DNA from: Pantoea phytobeneficialis
GTDB lineage: Bacteria > Pseudomonadota > Gammaproteobacteria > Enterobacterales > Enterobacteriaceae
NCBI RefSeq assembly: GCF_009728735.1
Contig: NZ_CP024636.1
Location: forward strand, 3,705,120 to 3,769,119
Direction: 5' to 3'
DNA length: 64,000 bases
The notes under the pieces were generated by a model, which did not search any database, was not told where the DNA came from, and saw only the letters and a list, made by a program, of their open reading frames with translations. The translations under genes and the position numbers were made by a program. This document shows, one piece after another, positions 20,128 through 30,687 of the stretch; within the stretch, counting starts at the first letter, position 1; each line of letters begins with the position of its first letter.

Positions 20128-21192
20128 ATGAAAAAGTTAATCAACAAGGTTGATGATGTTGTCAGGGAACAACTTGAAGGCTTTGCCCTGGCGCATCCGG
20201 AATTAACGGTCAATATCGAACCTTTCTATGTCTGTCGCCGCACCGATAAACCGAAGGTTGCACTGATTTCCGGTGGTGGGTCAGGGCATGAACCGATGCA
20301 CGGTGGATTTGTCGGTTTTGGCATGTTGGACGGTGCCTGCCCTGGACATATTTTTACCTCGCCAACCCCCGATCAGATGTACGAATGCGCGCAAAAGGTC
20401 AACAGCGATAACGGCATCCTGTTGCTGATTAAAAATTACACCGGCGACATTCTTAACTTTGAAACCGCCGCTGAATTGCTGCATGGCGAGGGCATTCCGG
20501 TACAGGTGGCGGTGATTGACGATGACGTGGCGGTGAAAGATAGCCTGTACACCGCAGGTCGTCGTGGTGTTGCCACGACGGTGCTGGCAGAGAAAATTCT
20601 GGGCGCAGCGGCGGAAGAGGGTTACAGCCTGGATGAATGCGTGCAACTGGCGACGCGTATTAGTAACCGTGGGCGTTCAATCGGCGTGGCACTGTCGGCC
20701 TGTACGGTGCCCGCTGCGGGCCGGGCAAGTTTTGATTTAGCTGATGATGAAATTGAATTTGGTATTGGTATCCACGGTGAACCGGGTATCCGCCGCGAGA
20801 AGTACAGTGACTGCGATACCCTGGTCACAGAGATGCTCAACGAAATTCTCGACAATACGCCCTATAGTCGCGTGTTGCGGCAGTGGGACGGTGATAAAGG
20901 CGAGTGGGTGGAAAACAGCCAGACTACCGAGCCGTTGAATGAACAGGACAGCGTGATTGTGCTGGTCAATGGGCTGGGTGGCACGCCGTTATCAGAGCTG
21001 TATGCGGTGTACCGCAAAACGGCAGAAATCCTGACCGCGCGCAACATCCATATCGCCCGCAACCTGGTGGGGACGTTCTGTAGCTCCATCGACATGCAGG
21101 GGGTATCGATCACGCTGTTGAAAGTCGACGAAGAGATGCTGACGTTGTGGGATTTTCCGGTCAGCACCCCAGCGCTACGCTGGAAAATGTAA
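20128..21192 (+). CDS. dhaK: PTS-dependent dihydroxyacetone kinase, DhaK subunit
   Basis: DhaK binds dihydroxyacetone covalently as a hemiaminal on a histidine and receives phosphate from DhaL-ADP to give DHA phosphate. The 354-residue protein has the nucleophile-loop signature VALISGGGSGHEPMHGGFVG, the region IGIHGEPGIRRE with the substrate-binding His, and NGLGGTPLSELY. The ATG at 20128 follows GACGAGGAAAG; a TTG one codon before is less likely. Gene order channel-dhaK-dhaL-dhaM shows that phosphate comes from the PTS rather than ATP. Confidence 0.97.
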   Translation: MKKLINKVDDVVREQLEGFALAHPELTVNIEPFYVCRRTDKPKVALISGGGSGHEPMHGGFVGFGMLDGACPGHIFTSPTPDQMYECAQKVNSDNGILLLIKNYTGDILNFETAAELLHGEGIPVQVAVIDDDVAVKDSLYTAGRRGVATTVLAEKILGAAAEEGYSLDECVQLATRISNRGRSIGVALSACTVPAAGRASFDLADDEIEFGIGIHGEPGIRREKYSDCDTLVTEMLNEILDNTPYSRVLRQWDGDKGEWVENSQTTEPLNEQDSVIVLVNGLGGTPLSELYAVYRKTAEILTARNIHIARNLVGTFCSSIDMQGVSITLLKVDEEMLTLWDFPVSTPALRWKM

Positions 21193-21265
21193 CCTGGTGT
21201 CGCGGTCTGGTCAGTAAAGCCAGGCCGCTGTGACGCGGGAAGAGAGCATTCTGTGGGGGATAACA

Positions 21266-21889
21266 ATGGTCGTAAGCAAAAAACAGGTGATTGATTGGCT
21301 GGATGCCTCAGCAACGGTTTTTGAGCAGCAGCAAGAGTTTCTGACCAATCTGGACCGCGAAATCGGCGATGCCGATCACGGGTTGAACATGAATCGTGGC
21401 TTCAAAAAGGTCAAAGAGAAACTGCCGACGCTGGAAGATAAGGATATTGGCACCATTTTGAAAAATACCGGGATGGTGTTGTTGTCGAGCATTGGCGGTG
21501 CCAGCGGGCCACTCTATGGCACTTTTTTCCTGAAAGCCGCCGAATGTGTCATGGCGAAAGAAGAATTAACGGTGACGGATTTATACAACCTGTACCGCGA
21601 AGGCACGGAGCGTATCATCGCACGCGGGATGGCACACCCGGGTGATAAAACCATGGTGGATACATTGTCGGCCATTGTTTCATCGTTGCAAACCCAGCAG
21701 GAAGCTCCGCTAACCAGTGCATTGAATAGCACATTAGTGGCGGCCGAGGCCGCGATGAAAAGCACCATTCCGATGCGGGCCGCAAAAGGGCGTGCCAGTT
21801 ATCTTGGTGAACGTTCTATCGGACACCAGGACCCCGGTGCGACCTCCAGTTATCTGTTATTTAAAACACTTTGTGAGGTTGTTGGCTAA
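21266..21889 (+). CDS. dhaL: PTS-dependent dihydroxyacetone kinase, ADP-binding DhaL subunit
   Basis: DhaL carries a permanently bound ADP that is rephosphorylated by DhaM and hands the phosphate to DHA on DhaK. The 207-residue protein shows the nucleotide/Mg site LDREIGDADHGLNMNRGF, the loop SSIGGASGPLYGTFF, and the C-terminal GRASYLGERSIGHQDPGATS. The start at 21266 (MVVSKKQVIDW) follows a GGGGGA site; the upstream in-frame extension is rejected. Unphosphorylated DhaL also activates DhaR in E. coli. Confidence 0.97.
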   Translation: MVVSKKQVIDWLDASATVFEQQQEFLTNLDREIGDADHGLNMNRGFKKVKEKLPTLEDKDIGTILKNTGMVLLSSIGGASGPLYGTFFLKAAECVMAKEELTVTDLYNLYREGTERIIARGMAHPGDKTMVDTLSAIVSSLQTQQEAPLTSALNSTLVAAEAAMKSTIPMRAAKGRASYLGERSIGHQDPGATSSYLLFKTLCEVVG

Positions 21890-21920
21890 CAAACGTGGTC
21901 CTCAATAAGGTGATCCAACT

Positions 21921-23345
21921 ATGGTCAATATTGTGGTGGTTTCGCATAGCAGGAAGCTGGCTGAAGGCGTGATTGAGCTGGCGTCACAAATGACGCAGGG
22001 AAAAGTAAAGTTCGCCCTGGCGGCTGGCATTGATGATCCTGAAAACCCGATTGGTACTGATCCGGTCGCGGTGATGATGGCCATTGAGGAGGTGCTGGAT
22101 GACGATGTGCTGGTGATGGTCGATATGGGAAGCGCGATCCTCAGTACCGACATGGCGAAAGAGCTGCTTGGCGAGGAAAAGATGGCACGGGTGCAGATTT
22201 GCGCAGCGCCGCTGGTGGAAGGCACGGTGGCGGCAGCGGTCGCGGCGGCATCCGGGCAATCGGTTGAACAGGTGATGGCAGAGGCACATCAGGCGCTGAC
22301 AGCAAAGTACGCCCAGTTGGGGCAGAGCGCGGCGTTGCCAACGATGCCGCTCCCGGTGGGGCCAACTGACACGCACAACGACAGCAAAAGCTTTTCCTGG
22401 ACAATAACCAATCCGACCGGCATTCACGCCCGTCCGGCATCGGCGATTGCCCGTTGTCTGAATCAATTTGATGCGGAGGTACAAATCGTCAATGGCGACC
22501 GTGTGTTGAATGCCAAGAGCATGAACAATGTGGCGCTGTTGGGCATCAAATGTGGTGATGTCATTACGTTGCACGCTCATGGACCTGAGGCGCAGCAGGC
22601 AATCGATGCATTTGCCGCGCTGGCAGCAACGCAATTTGGCGATGACAACGCGGGGCCGGAGGCGGTGGTGAAAAAAAAGTCCGGCGTGCTGGCGGTGACG
22701 ATCTGCCGCATCGAACGTGACCTGCCACAATTGACGCAACGTGCAGTGGCCGCAAAAGACGTCGAAATTGCCCGACTGAGTCAGGCGATTGCGGCGGCGA
22801 AGCAGGAACTGGAGATATTGATTGCCACCACATCTGAGCAACTGACGGACAATGAGGCGGCAATGTTCTCCGCTCACCAGATGATGTTGGAAGATGGCGA
22901 GTTGTTCGACACCACCCTTGAACGGCTGGAGCAACAACCAGCACCTGTCGAGCAGTTGTGGCTTGGCGTGATTAGCCAGATGGCCGATGAATACCGGGCG
23001 ATTGAGGATACGTATCTGCGTGAACGGTATATCGATGTTTATGACGTTGGTATGCGGGTGCTGGGGCTGTTGCTCGGCCATCCTCTGTTTACTCTGCCGC
23101 CAGCGCATTCGCCCACATTAATTATCGCTAATTATCTCTTGCCCTCGGAAATTATGGCCTTAGACAGCATGCTGACCGAGGGCGTCTGTTTTACCACCAT
23201 CGGTGCCCAATCTCATGCGGCGATTTTGGCCGCCGCACGCGGGATAGCGGTGTTTGTCGACCGCAACGGCAAGCGTACCAGACAATGGCAGGATGGCACG
23301 CGAGTGCAGCTGGCAACGGATTCCGGCGAGATCATGGCGGTATAA
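21921..23345 (+). CDS. dhaM: PTS-dependent dihydroxyacetone kinase, phosphotransferase DhaM
   Basis: DhaM relays phosphate from PEP/EI/HPr to DhaL-ADP. The 474-residue protein is the three-domain enterobacterial form: an EIIA-Man-like domain (VVVSHSRKLAEGV, active His near residue 9), an HPr-like domain (NPTGIHARPASAIARCLNQF, active His near 170), and a truncated EI-like domain (FTTIGAQSHAAILAAARGIAVFVD, active His near 432). All three phosphorylatable histidines are present. It ends the dha operon; no strong terminator is visible before eda. Confidence 0.97.
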   Translation: MVNIVVVSHSRKLAEGVIELASQMTQGKVKFALAAGIDDPENPIGTDPVAVMMAIEEVLDDDVLVMVDMGSAILSTDMAKELLGEEKMARVQICAAPLVEGTVAAAVAAASGQSVEQVMAEAHQALTAKYAQLGQSAALPTMPLPVGPTDTHNDSKSFSWTITNPTGIHARPASAIARCLNQFDAEVQIVNGDRVLNAKSMNNVALLGIKCGDVITLHAHGPEAQQAIDAFAALAATQFGDDNAGPEAVVKKKSGVLAVTICRIERDLPQLTQRAVAAKDVEIARLSQAIAAAKQELEILIATTSEQLTDNEAAMFSAHQMMLEDGELFDTTLERLEQQPAPVEQLWLGVISQMADEYRAIEDTYLRERYIDVYDVGMRVLGLLLGHPLFTLPPAHSPTLIIANYLLPSEIMALDSMLTEGVCFTTIGAQSHAAILAAARGIAVFVDRNGKRTRQWQDGTRVQLATDSGEIMAV

Positions 23346-23486
23346 CCTTTTCATCATCCTGAATTGAACCGTGGTTTCAAAAACCTGGCGTCACCGATAG
23401 ACGTAAGTCACGCCGATCTTGTATGGTAATGCTCAGGAACATCCTGCGGGCCAGCTACGGCCTGACTGAAACCCTTAGGAAACGTG

Positions 23487-24125
23487 ATGAAAAACTGGAA
23501 AACAAGTGCAGAACAGATCCTGACCACCGGACCGGTTGTTCCGGTCATTGTGGTAAACAAACTCGAACACGCCGTACCCATGGCTAAAGCGCTGGTGGCG
23601 GGCGGTGTTCGCGTGCTGGAAGTGACCCTGCGCACGCCAGTGGCGATGGATGCGCTGCGTGCCATGATTAAAGAAGTTCCGGAAGCGATTGTCGGGGCGG
23701 GAACCGTTATCAACCCCCAGCAGTTGAAAGAAGTGACCGACGCGGGCGCGCAGTTTGTCATCAGCCCCGGTATCACCGAACCGTTGCTGAAAGCGGCTGT
23801 AGAAGGCCCGGTGCCGTTGATTCCGGGTATCAGCACCGTATCCGAGCTGATGACGGGTATGGACTATGGTCTGCGCGAGTTTAAATTCTTCCCGGCGGAG
23901 GCCAACGGTGGCGTGAAAGCGTTACAGGCGATTGGCGGACCCTTCCCACAAGTACGTTTCTGCCCAACTGGCGGTATCTCACCGGCTAACTATCGTGACT
24001 ATCTGGCGCTGAAGAGCGTGCTGTGTATTGGCGGCTCATGGCTGGTGCCGAACGATGCGCTGGAGGCGGGTGACTGGGATCGTATTACCCATCTGGCTCG
24101 CGAAGCGGTAGCGGGCGCGAAATAA
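23487..24125 (+). CDS. eda: KDPG/KHG aldolase
   Basis: Eda cleaves 2-keto-3-deoxy-6-phosphogluconate to pyruvate and glyceraldehyde-3-phosphate and also acts on 4-hydroxy-2-oxoglutarate. The 212-residue protein is close to the E. coli enzyme over its whole length, with the catalytic Glu in LEVTLRTP, the Schiff-base Lys in [13 protein letters not shown], and [17 protein letters not shown]. The ATG at 23487 is used; the GTG directly before it is possible. edd (6-phosphogluconate dehydratase), its usual partner, is absent from the neighbourhood, so Eda may here serve mainly hexuronate or ketogluconate breakdown. Confidence 0.97.
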   Translation: MKNWKTSAEQILTTGPVVPVIVVNKLEHAVPMAKALVAGGVRVLEVTLRTPVAMDALRAMIKEVPEAIVGAGTVINPQQLKEVTDAGAQFVISPGITEPLLKAAVEGPVPLIPGISTVSELMTGMDYGLREFKFFPAEANGGVKALQAIGGPFPQVRFCPTGGISPANYRDYLALKSVLCIGGSWLVPNDALEAGDWDRITHLAREAVAGAK

Positions 24126-24163
24126 GTGATGAGCGGTGAGCCGGGTGCTCACCGCATCAGGTG

Positions 24164-25342
24164 TTAACCTTCGACTTTCACCGCGGCTGCGGCTTTGATA
24201 GCGCGAGCAACGGCGTCATCGGTATTCTCACCGGTGGCGAGCGCCACGCCCAGACGGCGTTGACCGGCGATTTCCGGCTTACCGAACAAACGTAACTGCA
24301 AGCCCGCACCCAGTGCCGCTTCAACATTTACGAAGCGTACATTGGTGCTTTCCAGTTGCGGCAAAATCACCGCGCTGGCCGCTGGGCCATACTGACGAAT
24401 ACCGCCAACCGGTAAACCGAGGAAGGCACGGACATGCAGGGCGAACTCAGACAGATCCTGAGAAATCAGCGTTACCATGCCGGTATCGTGTGGACGCGGT
24501 GACACTTCGCTAAAGATCACCTCATCGCCACACACGAACAATTCCACGCCAAACAGGCCATAACCACCCAGTGCCTTAACCACTTTTTCCGCGATAGCTT
24601 GCGCGCGTTGCAGGGCGAGGTCGCTCATTTGCTGGGGTTGCCAGGATTCACGGTAATCGCCATCTTCCTGACGATGGCCGATCGGGGCACAGAAATGTAT
24701 GCCATCGACAGCGCTGATGGTCAGCAGCGTGATTTCGAAATCGAACTTCACCACGCCTTCAACAATCACACGACCGGCACCGGCGCGCCCACCTTGTTGC
24801 GCATAATCCCAGGCCTTGTCGAGCTGGCTGGCTTCGCGAATAAAACTCTGCCCTTTACCGGAAGAACTCATCACCGGCTTGACGATGCATGGAAAACCAA
24901 TGGCATTGGCGGCGGCAACAAAGTTTTCTTTGCTGTCGGCAAATTGGTAGGTGGAAGTCGGCAATGCCAGTTCCTCGGCAGCCAGACGACGAATCCCTTC
25001 ACGATTCATAGTCAGACGCGCGGCGCGCGCGGTGGGCACCACTTTTTGCCCTTGCTGCTCCAGCTCAAGCAGTTTTTCGGTGGCGATGGCTTCGATTTCC
25101 GGCACCACGAAATCCGGTTTCTCCTGGGCAATCAGCGCGGCCAATGCGTCGCCATCCAGCATGTTAATGACATGGCTGCGATGGGCAACATGCATAGCAG
25201 GCGCATCGGCGTAGCGATCGACAGCAATCACTTCCACACCCAGACGCTGGCACTCCAGTGCCACTTCTTTACCCAGCTCGCCTGAACCTAACAGCATGAC
25301 ACGCGTTGCGGCAGGACGCAGCGCGGTTCCGAGAGTCGTCAT
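24164..25342 (-). CDS. purT: Formate-dependent phosphoribosylglycinamide formyltransferase 2
   Basis: PurT formylates GAR using formate and ATP, the folate-independent third step of purine synthesis. The 392-residue ATP-grasp protein has an N-terminal Rossmann-like domain ([23 protein letters not shown] region), the ATP-grasp loop [14 protein letters not shown], and the metal-site region [25 protein letters not shown]. Length equals the E. coli enzyme. It converges on eda and is preceded by a perfect PurR box. Confidence 0.97.
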   Translation of the reverse strand: MTTLGTALRPAATRVMLLGSGELGKEVALECQRLGVEVIAVDRYADAPAMHVAHRSHVINMLDGDALAALIAQEKPDFVVPEIEAIATEKLLELEQQGQKVVPTARAARLTMNREGIRRLAAEELALPTSTYQFADSKENFVAAANAIGFPCIVKPVMSSSGKGQSFIREASQLDKAWDYAQQGGRAGAGRVIVEGVVKFDFEITLLTISAVDGIHFCAPIGHRQEDGDYRESWQPQQMSDLALQRAQAIAEKVVKALGGYGLFGVELFVCGDEVIFSEVSPRPHDTGMVTLISQDLSEFALHVRAFLGLPVGGIRQYGPAASAVILPQLESTNVRFVNVEAALGAGLQLRLFGKPEIAGQRRLGVALATGENTDDAVARAIKAAAAVKVEG

Positions 25343-25380
25343 AATTTCACCTTAGCAGTCAAAATGCGCGCGCAGTATAT

Positions 25381-25396
25381 ACGAAAACGTTTGCGT
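25381..25396. promoter_or_regulatory. PurR operator upstream of purT
   Basis: ACGAAAACGTTTGCGT is a full match to the PurR box (complement ACGCAAACGTTTTCGT), 39 bases before the purT start. A weaker copy, ACGGCAACGTTTGCCT, lies at 25412-25427 and might be a second site. Purine repression of purT is expected. Confidence 0.9.
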
Positions 25397-25505
25397 TCTC
25401 ATCTTTTCAGCACGGCAACGTTTGCCTTACTTTGCGTCGTTCTGACGTTTCCTGACATCCACTGCGGCAGCATGTGAAACCCGGTTCTTAAACAGGAGTT
25501 AAACG

Positions 25506-26159
25506 ATGAATAACTGGTTGCAGCAAATTCAATCGGTACTGAAAAAGCAGGGAAGCAGCGGTAAGGGTAGCGGGTTAAGCGACATGCTGGCACCGGGGGC
25601 GTTAGGTGGGCTGGCGGGTTTGCTGATTGCCAGCAAATCCTCCCGTAAGTTGCTGACCAAGTACGGTGGGCAGGCGTTGATTATTGGCGGTGGAGCCGCA
25701 GCGGGTGCCGTGCTGTGGAATAAATATAAGCAACGGGTACGTGAAACCCATCAGGATCAACCGGGTTTCGGCCAGGTGCAAACGCCGCTGGATCAGCGTG
25801 CTGAAAGGTTGGTCACCGCCCTGGTGTTTGCGGCCAAGAGTGATGGGCATATCGACGATCGTGAACGTGCGGCGATTGAGCAGAATATTCATCAGGCGGG
25901 TTACGGCGCGCAAGCGGAAGCCCTGATTCAGCAGGCGATGAACCGCCCGCTCGATCCGCACTGGCTGGCGGCTGATGTGAAAAATGAAGAAGAGGCACTG
26001 GAACTCTATTTTCTCAGTTGCGCAGCTATTGATGTCGACCACTTTATGGAGCGCAGTTACCTGACCGCATTGGGCGATGCCTTAAAGATCCCGCAGGATG
26101 TACGCGACGAAATGCAAAAAGATCTCGCCGCTGAAAAAGCCAGCTTACCCGCCAGTTAA
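25506..26159 (+). CDS. yebE: DUF533 inner-membrane protein YebE
   Basis: YebE is a conserved enterobacterial protein of unknown function. The 217-residue protein has an N-terminal stretch, a glycine-rich membrane segment ([19 protein letters not shown] and [16 protein letters not shown], about residues 30-75), and a C-terminal tellurite-resistance (TerB)-like helical domain ([24 protein letters not shown]). A GGAG site precedes the ATG. The SOS gene yebG, which sits between purT and yebE in E. coli, is absent. Confidence 0.92.
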   Translation: MNNWLQQIQSVLKKQGSSGKGSGLSDMLAPGALGGLAGLLIASKSSRKLLTKYGGQALIIGGGAAAGAVLWNKYKQRVRETHQDQPGFGQVQTPLDQRAERLVTALVFAAKSDGHIDDRERAAIEQNIHQAGYGAQAEALIQQAMNRPLDPHWLAADVKNEEEALELYFLSCAAIDVDHFMERSYLTALGDALKIPQDVRDEMQKDLAAEKASLPAS

Positions 26160-26167
26160 CCCCCGCA

Positions 26168-26192
26168 CAGGCCACCTGGGTGGCCTTGTTTT
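26168..26192 (+). terminator. yebE terminator
   Basis: A short stem AGGCCAC-CTGG-GTGGCCT followed by TGTTTT lies directly after the yebE stop, consistent with a rho-independent terminator. Confidence 0.7.
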
Positions 26193-26279
26193 ACATTTTC
26201 CTTGTACTCAATGGCTTGGCTTCCTGCGCGATCGGTGCCACGCTTGCACAATGTTGTCTCTTCAGGGAAATGAACCATT

Positions 26280-28343
26280 ATGAATCAGCCTCAGGCAAAA
26301 AAAGTCCCTCACCAAATGACCCTGCATGGGGAAACTCGCACCGACAATTATTTCTGGCTACGTGATGATGATCGGGAAAATCCCGAGGTGATCGACTATT
26401 TGCATGCTGAAAATGACTATGGCAAAGCGATGATGGCTACGCAGGCGCCACTACAGGATCGGGTGCTGAAAGAGATTATCGACCGCATTCCTCAGCAGGA
26501 TCATTCGGTGCCCTACGTGAAAAACGGCTACCGTTACCAGAGTCGTTATGAAACCGGCAATGAATATCCGGCCTATTATCGCCAGCCGAAAGAAGCTGAT
26601 CTCGATGCCGAATGGCAATTGCTGCTTGATGGTAATCAGCGCGCGTCGCACAGCGATTTTTACACTATGGGGGCGCTGGCGATTAGCCCGGATAATCAGG
26701 TGATGGCATTGGCGGAGGATTTTCTTTCTCGCCGCCAGTATGGCATTCGCTTTCGCAACCTGGTCAGCGGCAGCTGGTATCCCGAGGTGCTGAGTGATGC
26801 CTCTTCCAGCCTCGCCTGGGCCAATGATTCGCGTACCGTCTATTACGTGCGTAAACATCCCAAGACTTTGCTGGCTTATCAGGTCTGGCGTCACGAATTA
26901 GGGCATCCGCAATCTGATGATCAACTGGTCTACGAGGAGAAGGATGATACGTTCCATCTCAGCGTGCACAAAACCACCTCTGAACACTTCATCCTGATTG
27001 CGCTGTTTAGCACCACCACCAGCGAGATTCAGCTGATCGATGCGGAATATCCTGACGCTCAACCCCAGGTCTTTTGCCCACGCCGTCGCGACCATGAATA
27101 CACCATCGATCACTACAATCATCAGTTTTATATTCGTTCGAATCGTGAAGGGAAGAATTTCGGTTTATACCGCAGCGCCTGGTTGGCGGAAAATCGCTGG
27201 CAGACGCTGATTCCGGCTCGCGATCAGGTGGTTCTGGAAGATTTTCAACTGTTCAAGCATTGGCTGGTGGTAGAAGAGCGCTCGCGTGGGATGACCAGTC
27301 TGCGTCAGATTCATTGGGAAAGCGGTGAGAGCACCGGCATTGCTTTTGACGATCCCACCTATGTCACCTGGTTGGCCTACAATCCAACGCCGGAGAGCGA
27401 TACGCTGCGCTACGGCTACTCGTCAATGACCACCCCAACGACGTTATTTGAACTCAACATGGAAAGCGGCGAGCGGCGTGTGCTGAAGCAGACGCCTGTC
27501 CCGGGTTTCAATCCGGATGATTATAAAAGTGAACATCACTGGATAACCGTACGCGATGGCACGGAAGTTCCGGTTTCGCTGGTCTACCATCGTAAGCACT
27601 TCCAGACGGGCAATAACCCGATGCTGGTTTATGGCTACGGTGCTTATGGCAGCAGCATGGACGCCAGCTTCGGCACCAGCCGTATCAGTTTGCTGGAACG
27701 TGGCTTTGTCTATGCGATTATCCATGTGCGGGGCGGTGGCGAGCTGGGTCAGCAATGGTATGACGATGGCCGACTGCACAACAAGATGAACACCTTCACT
27801 GACTTTATCGACGTCACGGAAGCGCTGGTTGCGAAGGGAATTGGTCACCCGCAACGGTTATACGCGATGGGGGGCAGTGCCGGGGGGTTATTGATGGGCG
27901 CGGTGATCAATATGGCTCCGCAGCTTTACCACGGCGTGGTGGCGCAGGTGCCATTTGTGGATGTGGTGACCACCATGCTGGATCCTTCCATTCCGCTGAC
28001 TACCGGGGAATATGATGAATGGGGCAATCCAGAGGAGGAGGCGTATTATCACAGCATCCGACAATACAGCCCGTATGATAACGTGGCCGCACAAGACTAT
28101 CCGCATTTGCTGGTGACCACCGGTCTGCACGATTCACAGGTACAGTACTGGGAACCGGCAAAATGGGTGGCGAAATTGCGCGAGCTAAAAACCAACGATA
28201 CGTTGCTGTTGTTGTGCACCGATATGGATTCTGGTCACGGTGGCAAATCAGGCCGTTTTAAATCCTATGAAGGGGTCGCGCAGGAGTTTACCTTCCTGAT
28301 TGGTCTGGCGCAGGGTGTTCTGCCAGACCGTCATGACTACTGA
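26280..28343 (+). CDS. ptrB: Oligopeptidase B
   Basis: PtrB is a cytoplasmic prolyl-oligopeptidase-family serine peptidase that cuts short peptides after Lys or Arg. The 687-residue protein has an N-terminal beta-propeller ([20 protein letters not shown] region) and a C-terminal alpha/beta-hydrolase domain with the nucleophile in [12 protein letters not shown], the acid near TTGLHDSQV, and the His in [12 protein letters not shown]. The acidic residues thought to give basic-residue specificity lie in DMDSGHG and upstream. It overlaps exoX tail to tail by seven bases. Confidence 0.96.
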   Translation: MNQPQAKKVPHQMTLHGETRTDNYFWLRDDDRENPEVIDYLHAENDYGKAMMATQAPLQDRVLKEIIDRIPQQDHSVPYVKNGYRYQSRYETGNEYPAYYRQPKEADLDAEWQLLLDGNQRASHSDFYTMGALAISPDNQVMALAEDFLSRRQYGIRFRNLVSGSWYPEVLSDASSSLAWANDSRTVYYVRKHPKTLLAYQVWRHELGHPQSDDQLVYEEKDDTFHLSVHKTTSEHFILIALFSTTTSEIQLIDAEYPDAQPQVFCPRRRDHEYTIDHYNHQFYIRSNREGKNFGLYRSAWLAENRWQTLIPARDQVVLEDFQLFKHWLVVEERSRGMTSLRQIHWESGESTGIAFDDPTYVTWLAYNPTPESDTLRYGYSSMTTPTTLFELNMESGERRVLKQTPVPGFNPDDYKSEHHWITVRDGTEVPVSLVYHRKHFQTGNNPMLVYGYGAYGSSMDASFGTSRISLLERGFVYAIIHVRGGGELGQQWYDDGRLHNKMNTFTDFIDVTEALVAKGIGHPQRLYAMGGSAGGLLMGAVINMAPQLYHGVVAQVPFVDVVTTMLDPSIPLTTGEYDEWGNPEEEAYYHSIRQYSPYDNVAAQDYPHLLVTTGLHDSQVQYWEPAKWVAKLRELKTNDTLLLLCTDMDSGHGGKSGRFKSYEGVAQEFTFLIGLAQGVLPDRHDY

Positions 28344-29005
28344 ACATTTTTGACGTACTTGCGCAGCGCCTGCCGCAGTGGTGGGCGCAAATCACGCACA
28401 TTTTCCAGCACCCAGCGCAGATAACCGGGATCTTTGCGCGCCACGCTGCCGATACTTTGCCCGCGATATTTTCCAAACGGGAACACATCATCGGCCACCG
28501 GTGCGGGCTGGCAACGGCTGACCATCTGCTCAGCATCCCAACCAGACTTCTCCATGATGCGAATCAGCAACGCCGCGGTGACGTAACAATCGTACAGCGC
28601 GCGGTGCGCGTGCAAATTGGCGGGCGGGGTGACGTCCAGTTTCAGGCTATGACGCAGGGCCTGGTTACCGTATTTCTGACCGGGCCAAAGTTGACGCGCC
28701 AGCGTCATGGTGCAAATCCACTGCCCCGGCATTTCCGGCAGCATTCGCCTGTCAAAACTGGCGTTGTGCGCGACGTAATGGGGGCTGCCGTGGTAGCGAC
28801 CGATTGCCTGCTCAATGGTGGGTTTCCCCACGACCATCGCTTCAGTGATGCGATGCACGGCCATCGCCTGGCGGCTGATGGGGCGATCCGGGCAGATCAG
28901 ATCACTCATCGGATTGAGGATCTGCCCGTCAATCACATCCACGGATGCCACTTCAACCACACCACCCTGTAAACCGCAGGTTTCGGTATCGATTACGCGT
29001 AGCAT
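28337..29005 (-). CDS. exoX: Exodeoxyribonuclease X
   Basis: ExoX is a DnaQ-family (DEDDh) 3'-5' exonuclease that works in mismatch repair and UV repair. The 222-residue protein has Exo[15 protein letters not shown], Exo[12 protein letters not shown], and the DEDDh region [18 protein letters not shown], followed by the C-terminal [26 protein letters not shown] domain typical of ExoX. holE lies four bases upstream, so the two are probably cotranscribed. Confidence 0.94.
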   Translation of the reverse strand: MLRVIDTETCGLQGGVVEVASVDVIDGQILNPMSDLICPDRPISRQAMAVHRITEAMVVGKPTIEQAIGRYHGSPHYVAHNASFDRRMLPEMPGQWICTMTLARQLWPGQKYGNQALRHSLKLDVTPPANLHAHRALYDCYVTAALLIRIMEKSGWDAEQMVSRCQPAPVADDVFPFGKYRGQSIGSVARKDPGYLRWVLENVRDLRPPLRQALRKYVKNVQ

Positions 29006-29008
29006 GGC

Positions 29009-29239
29009 TTATTTCTGCTTCGGTTCGTAGGGCAGGCGAGAAAGGCTGAGTGACGCCTGACGATATTGCATCAGACGCTGGCGAAACCAGTCACGCAGCG
29101 CTTCCGGTTGCTCCCTTTCGACCAAATCCGCCACCACCGGCATGTTGTAGCGCTCTTTAAACGCCACGCCAGCGGCTGCCAGATCGACATTCACTTTGTC
29201 TTTCTCTTCCTGCGACAGCAGGGCAAGGTTTTGACTCAT
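29009..29239 (-). CDS. holE: DNA polymerase III theta subunit
   Basis: Theta binds and stabilises the epsilon proofreading subunit in the Pol III core. The 76-residue protein contains [20 protein letters not shown] and ends [11 protein letters not shown], both typical of HolE, and has the same length as in E. coli. The start at 29239 follows AGGAGAAAA; the frame's 18-codon upstream extension has no family support. Confidence 0.93.
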   Translation of the reverse strand: MSQNLALLSQEEKDKVNVDLAAAGVAFKERYNMPVVADLVEREQPEALRDWFRQRLMQYRQASLSLSRLPYEPKQK

Positions 29240-29392
29240 GTTTTTCTCCTGATAAACAGGGGCAAAAGTAATGTTTTCCCCGTTCAGGATCAAGGGAAAA
29301 GGGATCGCATTGCAGGTATCGACACCTGCGGAACAGCAGCGTATCCTGCTGCCACGCTTGCGGCAGATTGCCGTAAAAAAGAGGATAGCCTG

Positions 29393-29770
29393 ATGAAGAA
29401 GACGAGATTAAGCCGCCTGGCGGCGCTGTTGCTGGCGTCATCCGCGCTGGCCTTCAGTCAGTTTGCGCTGGCGCATGCCCACCTTAAAACGCCGGTTCCG
29501 GCTGACAAATCTACCGTTGATGCTTCACCCAAGTCGTTAACTCTGACGTTTACCGAAGATGTCGAACCGGCATTTAGCGGCGTTGAAATCCGCAATGCAC
29601 AGAATCAAACCGTACCGGTTGGGAAAGCTCAGATTAACGCAAAGCAACATGATCAACTGATTGTACCGCTGAGCCAGCCACTGCCAGCGGGAAGTTATCA
29701 GGTGAACTGGCATGTGCTCTCGGTTGATGGTCATAAAACCAAAGGTAGTTATCAGTTTAGCGTGAAGTAA
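29393..29770 (+). CDS. yobA: CopC-family periplasmic copper protein YobA
   Basis: CopC-domain proteins bind copper in the periplasm. The 125-residue protein has a signal peptide ([20 protein letters not shown]) ending at ALAHAHL, so the mature N-terminus begins with the histidine that is the usual Cu(II) ligand, and it ends with [18 protein letters not shown], the second conserved His/Asp region. The stop overlaps the yebZ start by one base, so the pair acts together in copper handling. GAGGA precedes the ATG. Confidence 0.93.
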   Translation: MKKTRLSRLAALLLASSALAFSQFALAHAHLKTPVPADKSTVDASPKSLTLTFTEDVEPAFSGVEIRNAQNQTVPVGKAQINAKQHDQLIVPLSQPLPAGSYQVNWHVLSVDGHKTKGSYQFSVK

Positions 29771-30651
29771 TGGGGCTAAGCACGCTGTGGGTAAGCCTGC
29801 GGGCGATCCACTTTTTGTCGGTATTATTGCTGACTGGCAGTGCGTTTTACACCGCACTGCTGGCGCCGGCGCGTTTTCGTCCGGTACTGGCGTTTAGTCT
29901 GCGTGGCATCCTGGCGTTAAGCGCACTGGTGAGTTTGCTGGCGGCAGTGTTAATGCTGGCGACGCAAACAGGCCTGATGAGCGGTGACTGGCGCAATGTG
30001 TCCGATGCAGAAACCTGGCTGGCAGTACTGAGCACCCGTTTTGGCGGGGTATGGCGCTGGGAGATTCTCTTCGCGTTAGCGAGCGTGTTGGCGTTATTGC
30101 TTCGAGGCAGGTTGTGTCAGCAATTGTTGTTACTGACCGGATTACTCCAGCTTATCGCATTAGCGGGTGTGGGCCACGCGGCGATGCGTGATGGCTGGCT
30201 GGGAAGCTTGCAGCAGGCAAACCACGCCTTGCATCTGATTTCTGCCGCGTTCTGGAGTGGTGGTTTGCTACCACTGCTACTACTGATGCGCGACGCACGC
30301 AACATAGCCCATCGGGCTGATGCCATCCGCAGCATGATGCGTTTCTCTCGCTATGGGCATCTGGCGGTTGCGCTGGCGTTGCTGACCGGGATGTTCAACA
30401 GCCTGTTGATTGCCGGTGATCCATTGCAATGGCAGCCCACATGGTGGAGCACGCTGCTGATTGTCAAAGTGTTGCTGGTCATGTTGATGGTGACCATTGC
30501 TGTGATTAACCGCTACTGGTTGGTTCCTCGTTTTCGTCTGGCCGGAAGCGATGCAGCAACACTTTTTATTCGTCTGACGCAGCTTGAGCTGCTGCTGGCG
30601 ATCGCTGTAATTGGGTTGGTCAGCGTGTTGGCCACGTTGGCACCAGCCTGA
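29770..30651 (+). CDS. yebZ: CopD-family copper membrane protein YebZ
   Basis: CopD proteins are inner-membrane partners of CopC and are thought to move copper into the cytoplasm. The 293-residue protein is strongly hydrophobic with about eight helices. Conserved histidines occur in SLRAIHFLSVLLL, GVGHAAMRDG, QANHALHLISAAFWSGGL and RYGHLAVALALLTGMFN, as expected for CopD. It is translationally coupled to yobA and followed by yebY. Confidence 0.92.
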   Translation: MGLSTLWVSLRAIHFLSVLLLTGSAFYTALLAPARFRPVLAFSLRGILALSALVSLLAAVLMLATQTGLMSGDWRNVSDAETWLAVLSTRFGGVWRWEILFALASVLALLLRGRLCQQLLLLTGLLQLIALAGVGHAAMRDGWLGSLQQANHALHLISAAFWSGGLLPLLLLMRDARNIAHRADAIRSMMRFSRYGHLAVALALLTGMFNSLLIAGDPLQWQPTWWSTLLIVKVLLVMLMVTIAVINRYWLVPRFRLAGSDAATLFIRLTQLELLLAIAVIGLVSVLATLAPA

Positions 30652-30687
30652 ATCATTGATACCGATTGAATGTATGAGGTCGACATT

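Noticed and set aside
21984..23108. 374-codon open frame on the strand opposite dhaM
   Set aside because: It is a shadow of the GC-rich dhaM gene, which has three intact phosphorylation domains; the antisense translation is rich in His/Arg/Cys and fits no family.
24599..25285. 228-codon plus-strand frame inside purT
   Set aside because: Antisense to a complete purT; no recognisable domain.
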